A model generated the notes under the pieces. It saw only the letters and a list, made by a program, of their open reading frames with translations, had not been told where the DNA came from and ran no database searches. DNA of 64,000 nt from Pontibacillus chungwhensis BH030062 (GTDB lineage Bacteria > Bacillota > Bacilli > Bacillales > BH030062), in the NCBI RefSeq assembly GCF_000770675.1, contig NZ_AVBG01000002.1, forward strand, positions 310,001 through 374,000, written 5' to 3'. Of this stretch, positions 18,463-27,983 are shown one piece after another (the stretch's first letter is position 1; each line of letters opens with the position of its first letter). The translations under genes were made by a program, and so were the position numbers.

Positions 18463-19845
18463 CTATTCTGTTACTAGTTCACAATCACTTTTAGGATCAA
18501 TATTATGGTTTACGTGAAAAATATTATTAGGATCATATTTTTGTTTAATGGCAACTAACCGGGCGTAATTCGAACCATAACTCTCCCGAATAATGGATTC
18601 GTCATTTTCAGTAAGGTTCAAATAGGATGTCTGCTCATAGGAATAAACTAAAAGAGACTGGCGCATCTCATCTATCCATTCCTTTGCCTTTTGGTCCTGG
18701 CCATCTTCATATATAACGTCCACTAGTAAAAGATACTGCCCACCACGTACATAATACGCATTTTCGTTAGTTGGGATTCGATTCATGTGCCCATGCGTTT
18801 CCCATAGTTGCACCATTGCAGGGGCAGGGGCTCCGTTCATTTGGGCTACAATTTGATCAAGTGCTTCTTCTGTTAGTTCTTCAAGATAGAGAGAGGTTCC
18901 TGCGATGTTGGCATTCTGAGGAACCATAGCATCCAACTTCTTCTGAAGCTCCACATACGGCATAACAGCCGTCATATCAGCCAGGGGCTGAGCCAATTCA
19001 CGTAGAGGTTGTATAATAGGTTCGCCTTCTTCAGGAGACCCAGCATATATACCCGCTACTATAATAACTCGACGATGATGTAGGAATTCCGGAATGAAAG
19101 GAGCTGGTGGTAAATCAATAAGAGTTGCATTTACGCTAATTTCATCAGATGCAGCTTCTAGATATGTATTTAAGTTATGGAACACGGTTTTTACATCCTC
19201 GAAATCATACATGACATCAAGTGCTAACACTTCAGGTCCTATTTCATGAAGCTGAAATTCGAACGAGGTAACAACACCAAAGTTACCGCCACCTCCGCGA
19301 ATGGCCCAAAACAGATCAGGATGCTCCGTGTCGCTCACCCTTATATGATCTCCATCAGCTGTGACTAAGTTAACAGCTTGAATATTATCACATGTTAATC
19401 CATACTTAGCCCGAAGATACCCTAGCCCACCGTTTAACGCTAATCCAGCCACACCTGTCTCGGATACGGTTCCAGTAGGTGTTGCTAGACCATACCTTTG
19501 TGTTTCTCTGTCAATATCAGCGAGTGTAGCTCCACCTTGCACACGTGCAATTCGTGAATTCTCATCCACTACCACTTCAGTTAGTTCAGATAGGTCAATC
19601 ATAATTCCACCTTCTGTTACAGCGGTACCAGCAACATGGTGACCTCCACCCTTAATCGAAATTTCTAAATTATGTTCTCTTGCATAACGCACAGCACATA
19701 CTGCATCTGCTTCTTCTTTACATACCACGATTATGCCAGGCCATTTATCCACAGCCGCATTCCAAATTTTCCGTTGCGTTTCGTACCCTTCATCACCTGA
19801 AATCAAAACCGAACCTTGTACTTGCTGTTTTAGTATATTAGTCAT
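18463..19845 (-). CDS. FAD-linked oxidase of the berberine-bridge/VAO family
   Basis: A 460-residue flavoenzyme. The N-terminal FAD domain shows IKGGGHHVAGTAVTEGG; the first His (about 69) aligns with the His that carries 8-alpha-linked FAD in this family. The segment equivalent to the second covalent attachment Cys (GVCPTVG in plant enzymes) reads GTVSETG here, so single covalent linkage is expected. WAIRGGGGNFGVVTSFEF follows, and the C-terminal berberine-bridge motif YGSNYARLVAIKQKYDPNNIFHVNHNI is intact. Members oxidise alcohols, sugars or secondary metabolites; the substrate is not predictable. No signal peptide is seen. It stands alone between the antiporter and the DnaA-box cluster. 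Confidence 0.9.
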   Translation of the reverse strand: MTNILKQQVQGSVLISGDEGYETQRKIWNAAVDKWPGIIVVCKEEADAVCAVRYAREHNLEISIKGGGHHVAGTAVTEGGIMIDLSELTEVVVDENSRIARVQGGATLADIDRETQRYGLATPTGTVSETGVAGLALNGGLGYLRAKYGLTCDNIQAVNLVTADGDHIRVSDTEHPDLFWAIRGGGGNFGVVTSFEFQLHEIGPEVLALDVMYDFEDVKTVFHNLNTYLEAASDEISVNATLIDLPPAPFIPEFLHHRRVIIVAGIYAGSPEEGEPIIQPLRELAQPLADMTAVMPYVELQKKLDAMVPQNANIAGTSLYLEELTEEALDQIVAQMNGAPAPAMVQLWETHGHMNRIPTNENAYYVRGGQYLLLVDVIYEDGQDQKAKEWIDEMRQSLLVYSYEQTSYLNLTENDESIIRESYGSNYARLVAIKQKYDPNNIFHVNHNIDPKSDCELVTE

Positions 19846-20174
19846 TTTCCTCTCCTTACATCATCTTTATAAATAGTACATTATATGTATGTTCATAAGT
19901 ATATTATCAGTAATTTTCTTATTTTGGAATAAAATTCTTTAAAAAGGCTTTATGTGTAGTTCTTAAGAATTATGGCTAAAGAAATATAAAAAAACGACAG
20001 TTTCTATCTTAGACACTGTCGCTTTTATACCATTACTATTGAAAAATTGTATGACTATTCAAACTTATCAACATAATTATCCACAACTCACTTCACTTAC
20101 TAATACTCACAAGCAAAGTTACAATATAAACAAGTTATTCACAAAGTTATCCACATATACACAGATTCATTCGC
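19846..20174. other. Intergenic stretch with DnaA boxes
   Basis: This is the upstream region of the flavin oxidase and the downstream region of the CxxH/CxxC gene. A hairpin at 19989-20026 (CGACAGT paired with ACTGTCG, T/A-rich flanks) can terminate the leftward CxxH/CxxC transcript. From 20065 on it carries DnaA boxes, described separately. No other gene was seen. Confidence 0.6.
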
Positions 20175-20249
20175 TTATTTGGTGGAAGAACCTGCGTTCG
20201 CTACTATATATGTAGCTAATCCACTGCAATACTCACACGTTGTGGATAA
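20065..20249. other. DnaA-box cluster outside oriC
   Basis: Three perfect TTATCCACA boxes (20077-20085, 20147-20155 and, on the minus strand, 20241-20249) and two one-mismatch boxes (TTATCAACA at 20065-20073, TTATTCACA at 20135-20143) lie within 185 bases. The last perfect box lies inside the CxxH/CxxC gene. B. subtilis is known to have such clusters near the origin, including one by rlmH/yydA, that titrate DnaA. Confidence 0.7.
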
Positions 20250-20354
20250 ATTATTTGAGTCCTCCAACTTATTCAAATCAGGGAACGTTTCACATTCATC
20301 CACAATAACATCAATGCCTCGATCTACATGGTCCTGACAGACAAACAGTTTCAC
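20175..20354 (-). CDS. CxxH/CxxC small zinc-ribbon-like protein
   Basis: A 59-residue protein starting at a GTG with GAGTGAGGTG well placed upstream. It has the two halves that name the family: CQDH (residues 6-9) followed by a DRGIDVIVDE stretch, and CEYC (40-43) in the second half, a likely metal site. The family occurs in Bacillaceae beside htrA and rlmH; here it keeps its htrA neighbour (20410) but is separated from rlmH by the inserted block. Function is unknown. Its coding sequence contains a perfect DnaA box. Confidence 0.8.
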   Translation of the reverse strand: MKLFVCQDHVDRGIDVIVDECETFPDLNKLEDSNNLSTTCEYCSGLATYIVANAGSSTK

Positions 20355-20385
20355 ATTTACACCTCACTCTTTTAAAAATAGGAAA

Positions 20386-20412
20386 AGCAGGAACGTATCG
20401 TTCCCGCTTTTA
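20386..20412 (-). terminator. Terminator of the wal-htrA transcript
   Basis: On the minus strand GCGGGAACG pairs with CGTTCCTGC, T-rich after the stem. It overlaps the end of htrA. Confidence 0.75.
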
Positions 20413-21630
20413 ATAACTCTGATTTGAAAGCTTCATGGTTACATCTTGCTTTTGACCATCTCGATAAAACGTCACTGACATTTCATCACCAACGTTCTTA
20501 TTCTTATACAAATGCTTTCGTAAATCAACAATACTTAGAATTTCTTTGCCATCGAGCTCTGTAATGACATCATACTGTTGCAGTCCAACTTGATCAGCCG
20601 GTGAAGCTGATTGAACGTTATCAATAACAACGCCTCCCTGAACATCACTAGGAAGACCTAAAACCTCTCTCTGTTGAGTACGAGGAACTTCTGATAAAGA
20701 AACGGCTCCAATGCCCATAAATGGCCTTGTAACCTCTCCATCCTCTTCAATGTCCTCCATGATCGGTACAGCATTATTAATCGGAATGGCAAAACCAATC
20801 CCCTCAACAGCTGACTTAGCAATTTTCATGGAATTGATGCCAATCAGTTGCCCTTTAATATTAATGAGCGCTCCCCCACTATTTCCAGGGTTAATCGCAG
20901 CATCTGTTTGCATAACTTCTGCTTGCCAGTCCATTCTACCATCACCGTTAAAATCTTGTGGGATTGCTCGCTGTTTTCCACTAATAATCCCTTTAGTAAC
21001 AGACCCAGCAAACATTAATCCAAGTGGGCTCCCGATAGCCATAGCGGGTTCCCCCACTTTAACCTTTGAGGAATCACCAATATCTATAACCTTATTTACT
21101 TTAGATCCATCTACTGTTAATACAGCTAAGTCTGTATATGGATCCGCTCCGACTAGTTCTGCTTCAATTCGGGAACCGTCAATTAAGGAAACCTCAATCC
21201 GGTCAGCTCCCTGCACAACATGGTTATTTGTTACAATATAAGCCATGTCTTGTTCCTTTTTATATATGACGCCTGAACCTGTTCCAGCTTCTCCGCTAGA
21301 AGGTTGTTCCTGAATTAAACCGGAAGATTCACGTATCTTAACAACGCCTACAACAGCTTCTTGTACCTCGCTCACAACTTCTGTAACTTGTGTTGTAACA
21401 TCAAGGTTTACGCTTTCCGTTGTAGGGGTGTCTTCCTCTTCACTCGCTTGAACCTGATCTTTTTTATCTTGTGATGAAAGATCATACGGCAAGATATTCG
21501 ATTGAATAAGAGCGGGTAACGCCAGCACGATTAACACAGCACCTAGAATCAGACCCACAAAAGTTGGCATAATCCATCCCGGACGCTTGTGTCTGTTGCT
21601 TGAAGAGGTTTGATCATCATAATAGCCCAT
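20410..21630 (-). CDS. htrA: Membrane-anchored HtrA-type serine protease
   Basis: A 406-residue quality-control protease at the outer face of the membrane (YyxA/HtrC-like by position). A cytoplasmic Arg/His-rich N terminus is followed by one membrane helix at about 20-42 and an acidic, Thr-rich linker to about 80. The trypsin-like domain has the triad His137 (TNNHVV), Asp167 (PYTDLAVL) and Ser251 (NPGNSGGAL). One PDZ domain covers about 300-395. An acidic insertion DFNGDGRMDW (about 226-235) precedes the active Ser, as in other Bacillus HtrA. It is the last gene of the wal block, 70 bases after walJ. Confidence 0.95.
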   Translation of the reverse strand: MGYYDDQTSSSNRHKRPGWIMPTFVGLILGAVLIVLALPALIQSNILPYDLSSQDKKDQVQASEEEDTPTTESVNLDVTTQVTEVVSEVQEAVVGVVKIRESSGLIQEQPSSGEAGTGSGVIYKKEQDMAYIVTNNHVVQGADRIEVSLIDGSRIEAELVGADPYTDLAVLTVDGSKVNKVIDIGDSSKVKVGEPAMAIGSPLGLMFAGSVTKGIISGKQRAIPQDFNGDGRMDWQAEVMQTDAAINPGNSGGALINIKGQLIGINSMKIAKSAVEGIGFAIPINNAVPIMEDIEEDGEVTRPFMGIGAVSLSEVPRTQQREVLGLPSDVQGGVVIDNVQSASPADQVGLQQYDVITELDGKEILSIVDLRKHLYKNKNVGDEMSVTFYRDGQKQDVTMKLSNQSY

Positions 21631-21700
21631 TGAACCCTCAATCCTTTCTGAACCAGTTCTACATTGTATACTAGTCCCCCGTTACCTCACTACACACTTT

Positions 21701-22504
21701 CTAAACGTCATTTAGCGTGTAAATGGGTGTAGCATGATTCGGGTCTGTATCAAATAAGTCAATTGTATCCCCTAAAGGTATACCGCGTTCTGTTAACATG
21801 TTCCCGACAGACATACGTGCGAGGTCTTTCATGTTATTATCTTGACTTAAATGGGCTAAATAAATACGTTTTGTTGAATTGCCAATAATATCTGTTAAAG
21901 CTAGCGCACTATCCTCATTGGACACGTGGCCTTTATCCCCTAAAATGCGTCGTTTAACATTCCAGGGATAGCGCCCCATTCGTAACATCTCTACATCATG
22001 ATTCGACTCAAATATATAAGCATCAGCATCTTCAACTGTTTTCTTTATTCTTTCAGAAACATACCCAGTATCCGTTACTAAAGCTACCTTCTTTCCGTTA
22101 TGACGGAACACATAAAACATAGGCTCAGCCGCATCATGCGATACGCCGAAGGACTCCACTTCTAAATCCTCAAAAGCTTTGACCGTTTCCATAGAAAAGT
22201 CAAACTTTTGATCAATTGTTAGCTTTCCAATGTGACCTTCCATAGCCTTCCATGTTTTTTCATTAGCATAAATCGGTAAGTTATAACGTCTCGCTAATAT
22301 ACCTAATCCTTTAATGTGATCGCTATGCTCATGAGTCACAAGAATTCCGTTTAGGTCGTTAGGGTCTAGGTCAACTTGCGACATTACTCGCTCTAATTGT
22401 TTTCCGCTTAACCCTGCATCCACTAATAATTTTTGTTTTTCCGTACCAATATAAAAGGCATTTCCGGTACTTCCTGATGCCAGAACGCTAAAATGCATAC
22501 TCAT
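21701..22504 (-). CDS. walJ: WalJ (YycJ), metallo-beta-lactamase-fold exonuclease
   Basis: A 267-residue metallohydrolase of the MBL fold, linked in Bacillus to DNA repair or exonuclease activity and always in the wal operon. The metal site [10 protein letters not shown] is near residue 57-66 and the later Asp/His ligands are present ([20 protein letters not shown]). It starts inside the walI stop (ATGA overlap, 22501-22504), so the two are translationally coupled. An internal ATG two codons on is an alternative start. Confidence 0.95.
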   Translation of the reverse strand: MSMHFSVLASGSTGNAFYIGTEKQKLLVDAGLSGKQLERVMSQVDLDPNDLNGILVTHEHSDHIKGLGILARRYNLPIYANEKTWKAMEGHIGKLTIDQKFDFSMETVKAFEDLEVESFGVSHDAAEPMFYVFRHNGKKVALVTDTGYVSERIKKTVEDADAYIFESNHDVEMLRMGRYPWNVKRRILGDKGHVSNEDSALALTDIIGNSTKRIYLAHLSQDNNMKDLARMSVGNMLTERGIPLGDTIDLFDTDPNHATPIYTLNDV

Positions 22505-23370
22505 GATTCTCCACCCCGTACTGGTTGTTCCAGTTCAGTCTTTTTCTTGTTCATTCGTTCTAAAAATTCGTCTTCTTCTTTAGCAATATATTGTCCATCG
22601 AGTCCATTTACAAAGTAATTGCGCTCTTCATTTACGTGAATATTCCATGTAGGGGAAAAGAACTGCACACCATTCCCACCTTCTTGAAGAGGCACTAATG
22701 TATAATATCCAATATCAAATTCTGTAACAGTATCGCGACTATAAATTTGATTCTTATCAAAGAGAGTACTGATTGCCTGAATCGGTTTAATTAGATCCTG
22801 CTCTTTACCAGTGCTTTTCACATCAACTAAACGCGTTTGCAAGTAGCCAATAAGACCCGTCTTTTCTTCATTTAAGGACACAAGGACAACTCCACTCTCA
22901 TTAAAGTAGATCGGGTTATCTTCATGAAGCTGAAAGAAAATGAGCACATTCCACTTCTCATTGTATCCCCAATACTCATACTCATCTCCAAAAATGATTT
23001 CTTCTTTCACAATACTAGAGATTTTACTTTTGTCAGATTCCAAATCAATTTCGATTGGTTCATTAAACACTGAAGTCAATATCTTCCCGTTCTCTCTAAT
23101 TGATGATTTCTGATTCTCTCTTTCCGCTAACTTTTCTTGATCTTCTTCTTCAAAATCATACCTATCAGCATATATACGCGTTTTCTTAGGAGTATCATTA
23201 GGTAGATTTTGAAGTTGAATATCTTCTGCTTCAAGTTGCTCTTCTATACTTGTATCAGGCAATAGCACAAGTTGTGCCTGCTCTGTCTTGTTTATAAACT
23301 GGTAGACCAAAAAGACATCTAATATTAAGAAGCATAGAATAAAAAGTGTTTTAATTTGTCCCCACTGCAT
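22501..23370 (-). CDS. walI: WalI (YycI), regulator of WalK
   Basis: A 289-residue protein with one N-terminal membrane helix (about residues 7-23) and an extracellular domain. With WalH it forms a membrane complex that restrains the WalK kinase in B. subtilis. The ATG at 23370 ([11 protein letters not shown]) is chosen for its GAGGGGG ribosome-binding site at nine bases; a TTG six codons earlier is in frame but poorly placed. It overlaps the end of walH by 20 bases, so coupled translation is likely. Confidence 0.93.
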   Translation of the reverse strand: MQWGQIKTLFILCFLILDVFLVYQFINKTEQAQLVLLPDTSIEEQLEAEDIQLQNLPNDTPKKTRIYADRYDFEEEDQEKLAERENQKSSIRENGKILTSVFNEPIEIDLESDKSKISSIVKEEIIFGDEYEYWGYNEKWNVLIFFQLHEDNPIYFNESGVVLVSLNEEKTGLIGYLQTRLVDVKSTGKEQDLIKPIQAISTLFDKNQIYSRDTVTEFDIGYYTLVPLQEGGNGVQFFSPTWNIHVNEERNYFVNGLDGQYIAKEEDEFLERMNKKKTELEQPVRGGES

Positions 23371-24691
23371 TATTCGTTGCCCCCTCAAGATCTAACTTTT
23401 TCCAATCTTCTCCTACTTTAATAAACCATGCAGGTGTCATATAGATAACAAACAAACTGTCCACTTTCATGGTATACCCAATCTTAATATCCTTAATGAC
23501 AGAGGAAAAATGATCTTTGTTATCTTCAATGTAAGATAAAACCTCTCTCCCCGAAGAGAGTGTCTCTGTCTCGATTACTTGATTAGAAAGGTAGTCCTCC
23601 ACACGAATTAAAGGGCGCCTATATTCTATTAGGTCCTGATTGCTCCACATTTGTGTAATAAGCCCCAACTCATTTTCATCTAAAACAGGATATCCGTTTT
23701 TATATTCTCGATAATGGATGGTGTTATCTCTAGAATTAATATTAAACAAACTATAAGACTCATCGGTCCACCCGTTATGATCATTTATATGATCCAAACT
23801 TTGCTTAATAATTGCTTCTCGTGATATAGATTGAGACTCCTCAAACTTATATTGCTGAAACCTCATACGCATTTTACCTGGGTATATTTGCAAGACGCGA
23901 TCATCAATATTGTAAAACAAACCATTAGTGCTTGAATTTTGTTGAACAAGCTGTGGATTATTAAATAATATATTCCTCATCGTGTCTACTTCAATATTCC
24001 CACCTTTTAGTTTTTCCTTAGGTAAAGTTACTTTAGATTCAGGCAGGTAGAGAGACTCAGGTAAATAAAACTGTGCCTGACGATCTTCACTCACTCTAAA
24101 ATAATCCCTTTGAATTTCAGGATTTCCTAAATATTCATCGACGGAATTATATACGTTAGGGATCATAGCCTTCACGTGTTGGTTAGCATTGTCATCTGAG
24201 ATAAAATACACAGCGTTTTTAGGCTCATTGGGAGCAATAGATATAAATATGCGGTCTACATCAAATGAAGATTTTAAGAGCTCCTCTATATTGTCATTTA
24301 GCGTAAACGTAGTAGACAATGTACTTAGCGGAATACTGGCGGGATAGACAATTTCTATACCAGATTCTTTTTCTATCACACGATCCCCCGTAACCATGTC
24401 AAAATCAGTCAAACCCCATGTTAACACCTTTTTATATAACGCATCTGATTCACTCCATTCATTTAATGAGAAATGTCTCCCATTTTGATGGAATAATAAG
24501 AGCTCAGGCTTAATAATTGACGTTAAACTTTTTTGTGTACCATTCGATAACTTTGTCTCTACTTCTAATATATTCTCACCGTTGTTCAACTCATCGTATT
24601 CAGGCTGATACGTCCAAAGAGCGAACGTAACCAGTAAGCTAATGGTTACGAGGAGCCCTAGTACTATCGACTTTAAGTACTCCCACATCAT
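23351..24691 (-). CDS. walH: WalH (YycH), regulator of WalK
   Basis: A 446-residue protein with a single N-terminal membrane helix (about 8-28) and a large outside domain, of the YycH family. It acts with WalI to hold down the activity of the essential sensor kinase WalK. Its start overlaps the walK stop by four bases. It is fast-evolving and is recognised mainly by its place, length and the EYLKSIVLGLLVTISLLVTFALWTYQP-like anchor region (positions 4-30), together with the C-terminal YMTPAWFIKVGEDW. Confidence 0.92.
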   Translation of the reverse strand: MMWEYLKSIVLGLLVTISLLVTFALWTYQPEYDELNNGENILEVETKLSNGTQKSLTSIIKPELLLFHQNGRHFSLNEWSESDALYKKVLTWGLTDFDMVTGDRVIEKESGIEIVYPASIPLSTLSTTFTLNDNIEELLKSSFDVDRIFISIAPNEPKNAVYFISDDNANQHVKAMIPNVYNSVDEYLGNPEIQRDYFRVSEDRQAQFYLPESLYLPESKVTLPKEKLKGGNIEVDTMRNILFNNPQLVQQNSSTNGLFYNIDDRVLQIYPGKMRMRFQQYKFEESQSISREAIIKQSLDHINDHNGWTDESYSLFNINSRDNTIHYREYKNGYPVLDENELGLITQMWSNQDLIEYRRPLIRVEDYLSNQVIETETLSSGREVLSYIEDNKDHFSSVIKDIKIGYTMKVDSLFVIYMTPAWFIKVGEDWKKLDLEGATNNAVGTN

Positions 24692-26598
24692 TCTTCATCC
24701 CCTTGCGGTTGTTTCAGTAAAGGAAGTGTGAAGGTCACCTTAGTTCCTTCTCCTTCTTTACTATCGGCCCATACTTCGCCACCATGGGCATCAATCATTT
24801 CCCTGGAAATAGCTAAACCAAGCCCTGTACCACCTAAGTTTCTTGAACGAGCTCTGTCCACCCGGTAGAACCGTTCAAATATCTTTTCTAACTTCTCTTT
24901 AGGAATACCGACTCCCTCGTCGGAGATGGATACATGAAGCTTTTGTTGCTGTTTCTTCACCTCTAAATTGAAAGTAATGGTTCCTCCTTCTGGAGAATAC
25001 TTAATCGCATTAGAGATGATGTTATCCAACACTTGAGTCATCTTATCCTTATCGATCCAAACAAGCACTTCTTTGTCAGGCAAATGATGCTCAAAGTGAA
25101 TGTGATCATCTTGATTGATTTCAAAGCGTTCAGCTACTGTTTTAAAGAACCCAATAAAGTTTACTTTCTCTTTATGCAATTTGTAATCCTTATTATCCAT
25201 TTTAGATAGCTGCAGCAAATCATTCACAAGACGAATCATACGCTCTGTCTCATTTTGGGTGACGTCTAAGAAGCGCGGAGCAATCTCTTTGTCTTCCCAA
25301 GCCCCTTCGGATAAGGTCTCCAAATAACTCTTCATTGTTGTTAGAGGCGTGCGTAACTCGTGCGATACGTTCGCCACAAACTCCCGTCGTTCCCGCTCAA
25401 TCTTTTCTTGTTCTGTCACATCGCTTAGCACAGTGATGTAACCGTTCATTTCTTCCATTTCATATTGAACCACGGTAAAACTCGCCTTCAGTAAAAGCTG
25501 TTGATCGCCTTCACTAAAGTCGATAATAATGGATTCTTTATCATTTAGGTCTGTAATCTTATCAAGTCGGTCGCTGATTTTCAGTACGCTTAGAAGCGGC
25601 TCTCCTTGAACATCTTCAATCTCTTGACCTAGTAATCTTGAAGCTGGCTCATTCATGAGAATGATTGATCCAGTGTGATCGGTTGCAATGACGCCTTCTG
25701 TCATGTTTGATAATACTGAACTGAGTTTCCGTCTCTCACCTTCTGTAGTAGCTTGTGAAATTTTCAGCTTATCATTTAACTCATTAAAGGAAACGGCAAG
25801 TTGTCCAATTTCATCTCGGCCGTATACGTTAACCTTCTGAGAAAAATCTCCTGCTCCCATAATCTTGGCATGCTTTCGCATTTCTGTTATGGGCTTTGTA
25901 ATTGTTCTTGCAATCACAATCCCTAATAAAACAGAAATAGAAACACCTAAAAATGTGCCATTAGCAAAGATTCTGTTAATATCTTGGAGCTGTCCGTATA
26001 CACCTTCAAGAGAAGCTTTAATATAAATAGCTCCAACTACTACTTCTTGTTTTTCATTTCCATTAGTTTCTTCAGTTTCTCCTCTTCCTTCAGTTTCTTC
26101 AGTTTCTTCCTCCTGATAAATGGGATAGGTCCTCACCAAAGTACGGTGACCTTTTTGGTCCACTTTGGTATCAGGTTCCATCACCCTCCCAAGCAAGAGC
26201 GTACGTTGTATTTCAGGGAGAGGTAACCTTTTCCCTACTTTACTCTGATCGGAATCTTCCGTGGCCCCTATCACACGACTCTTACTATTCACCACAAGAA
26301 GTTCTGTTATATTTTCCGCATTAAAATCGTTTAAAATAGACTGTACTTCCTCTTCTAAGGTCTGTCCATCTTCTGAGGTTTGGCCATCTCCTGTGCGTTC
26401 CTTTGAAAAGGCTTGCTCCAATTGTATATTCAGTATATCAATATTATTAGTAATGGATTCTTCAAAATTCTCGTTCAATTTTGTCTCAAGTTGCTGTGAG
26501 AAATAGGCCCCGATTACTTGGATCGGAAACAAAAGCAAAAGAGTAATAATGATAATAAACTTTAAACGTATGGATTGAAAAAACCCCACCTTCTTCAT
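24688..26598 (-). CDS. walK: WalK (YycG), essential cell-wall sensor histidine kinase
   Basis: A 636-residue kinase that senses peptidoglycan state and phosphorylates WalR. Order: membrane helix about 13-33, an extracellular sensor domain about 34-205, second helix about 212-232, HAMP about 233-285, PAS about 292-395, HisKA with phospho-His413 in VANVSHELRTP, and HATPase with N box DNIISNAIKYSP and G box GGTGLGLA. The start at 26598 has AGGAG at nine bases; a TTG two codons earlier is less well spaced. An unusual Glu/Thr-rich run lies in the outside domain at about 163-186. It overlaps walH by four bases. Confidence 0.97.
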   Translation of the reverse strand: MKKVGFFQSIRLKFIIIITLLLLFPIQVIGAYFSQQLETKLNENFEESITNNIDILNIQLEQAFSKERTGDGQTSEDGQTLEEEVQSILNDFNAENITELLVVNSKSRVIGATEDSDQSKVGKRLPLPEIQRTLLLGRVMEPDTKVDQKGHRTLVRTYPIYQEEETEETEGRGETEETNGNEKQEVVVGAIYIKASLEGVYGQLQDINRIFANGTFLGVSISVLLGIVIARTITKPITEMRKHAKIMGAGDFSQKVNVYGRDEIGQLAVSFNELNDKLKISQATTEGERRKLSSVLSNMTEGVIATDHTGSIILMNEPASRLLGQEIEDVQGEPLLSVLKISDRLDKITDLNDKESIIIDFSEGDQQLLLKASFTVVQYEMEEMNGYITVLSDVTEQEKIERERREFVANVSHELRTPLTTMKSYLETLSEGAWEDKEIAPRFLDVTQNETERMIRLVNDLLQLSKMDNKDYKLHKEKVNFIGFFKTVAERFEINQDDHIHFEHHLPDKEVLVWIDKDKMTQVLDNIISNAIKYSPEGGTITFNLEVKKQQQKLHVSISDEGVGIPKEKLEKIFERFYRVDRARSRNLGGTGLGLAISREMIDAHGGEVWADSKEGEGTKVTFTLPLLKQPQGDEE

Positions 26599-26604
26599 AT
26601 CCAA

Positions 26605-27309
26605 TTACTCCTGTTCAGGATTTCTCAAGTAGTATCCTACTCCTCGGCGTGTTACGATCCACATCGGCGTACTCGGGTTCTCTTCAATCTTCTCGCGCAG
26701 TCTTCTTACTGTCACGTCTACTGTACGAACGTCACCATAATAATCATACCCCCACACAGTCTCAAGAAGATGTTCACGCGTCATCACTTGTCCAATATTC
26801 TTCGCTAAGTAATGCAGAAGTTCAAATTCTCGATGAGTCAGCTCGATCTGCTCTCCATCTCTTGTTACCGTATAGGCATCAGGATGGATTACAAGTTTTC
26901 CTATTTGGATATCATTATTAGCTCTTCCAGTCTCTTCAGCCGGCAATTGATGTCGACGAAGATTCGCCTTAACACGTGCAATAACCTCACGATTACTAAA
27001 TGGTTTCGTTACATAATCATCCGCTCCAAGCTCAAGACCGAGCACTTTATCGATCTCAGAGTCTTTAGCTGTAAGCATAATAATAGGCATACTTTTCGTC
27101 TTACGAACTTCCCTGCATACTTCCATACCATCTTTTCCTGGAAGCATAATATCAAGGAGGATAATATCTGGGTCTTCTTGGAGCGCATGCTGAATCGCCT
27201 CATCACCATCATAAGCACAAATTACATCGTAGCCTTCTTTTTCTAAGTTAAATTTAAGTATATCTGCAATTGGTTTTTCATCATCTACTACTAACACTTT
27301 AAAACTCAT
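26605..27309 (-). CDS. walR: WalR (YycF), response regulator for cell-wall homeostasis
   Basis: A 234-residue OmpR/PhoB-type regulator. The receiver domain has the acidic pair DD (residues 9-10), phospho-acceptor Asp53 in LLDIMLPG and Lys in YVTKPF. The C-terminal winged helix spans about 130-230. In Bacillus it is essential and controls autolysins and endopeptidases; the M23 endopeptidase gene at 27984-29450 is a plausible target by function, though no clear WalR box was found. It is the first gene of the wal operon, directly followed by walK. Confidence 0.97.
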   Translation of the reverse strand: MSFKVLVVDDEKPIADILKFNLEKEGYDVICAYDGDEAIQHALQEDPDIILLDIMLPGKDGMEVCREVRKTKSMPIIMLTAKDSEIDKVLGLELGADDYVTKPFSNREVIARVKANLRRHQLPAEETGRANNDIQIGKLVIHPDAYTVTRDGEQIELTHREFELLHYLAKNIGQVMTREHLLETVWGYDYYGDVRTVDVTVRRLREKIEENPSTPMWIVTRRGVGYYLRNPEQE

Positions 27310-27465
27310 ACTTATCCCTACTTTCCTATTAGGTCATCGTGTAGTTCTTTTGTTCTTCATTCTAACGTATTTTCATGTAAATGTCTTTTTCAATGGAATT
27401 ACAATGCTTATGCTACTATTTAATATCAAAGCTCTGTTAGTGTTTAAAGTTGATTTTGTTCCTAA

Positions 27466-27882
27466 TAAGCCCGCTTATGCGGAAGACTTTATGCTGGGAC
27501 ACTGTTGTGTGGATAGGGCCGTTACGTTTATTGAGTGTTTGGGGTGTCTGGTGAACGACTCGCTTTGCGAGGGCGGTCCCACACGATGTGGCGTCATTCG
27601 ACTTTGTCGCAGGACGTGATGGTCTTAGTCGAACGTTCCGACCTCTCAGCCAGGATTCTCAGATAGGGCATGTTTCCGTTACACAATATAAGGTGAAGGT
27701 GGTTCGGGAATTTGCGAGACTCCTGTGGCATTCGGAGCTTAGGGGAGACCCCGGAAAGCGCGAAGCGGTTGAGGAGGCTCCCCAGCTCGCCACGGAAAGG
27801 GAGTGATTTCCCTAACCACCTTACGCTTCAATAATGCATACGGAAACATTCTCTCAGCTTCGAATCTCCATAATTACTGCCC
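27466..27882. repeat. Composite palindromic repeat element, copy 2 (inverted)
   Basis: This is the reverse complement arrangement of the element at 8941-9420: a B module first (27500-27640) and then module A (27696-27822). The left end GCTTATGCGGAAGACT (about 27472-27487) and the right end CTTCGAATCTCCAT (about 27859-27872) match the ends of the other copies. The flank reading TGTGTGGATAGGGCCGTTACG matches the inverted B flank of copy 3. Module A keeps its full stem; the inner part of B has diverged. It fills the walR promoter side, so walR transcription starts just beyond it. Confidence 0.8.
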
Positions 27883-27943
27883 CAATCTTGAACAAGCTCG
27901 TTAGAAAGATTAACAACATCAAACTTTAACAGAGCCAAAATAA

Positions 27944-27973
27944 AAAATCCCGCAACACAATCGCTGCAGGATT
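27944..27973 (-). terminator. Terminator of the M23 peptidase gene
   Basis: On the minus strand ATCCTGCAGC pairs with GTTGCGGGAT (with two G-T pairs), followed by T-rich sequence. It begins about ten bases after the stop codon. Confidence 0.7.
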
Positions 27974-27983
27974 AATCAATTTA

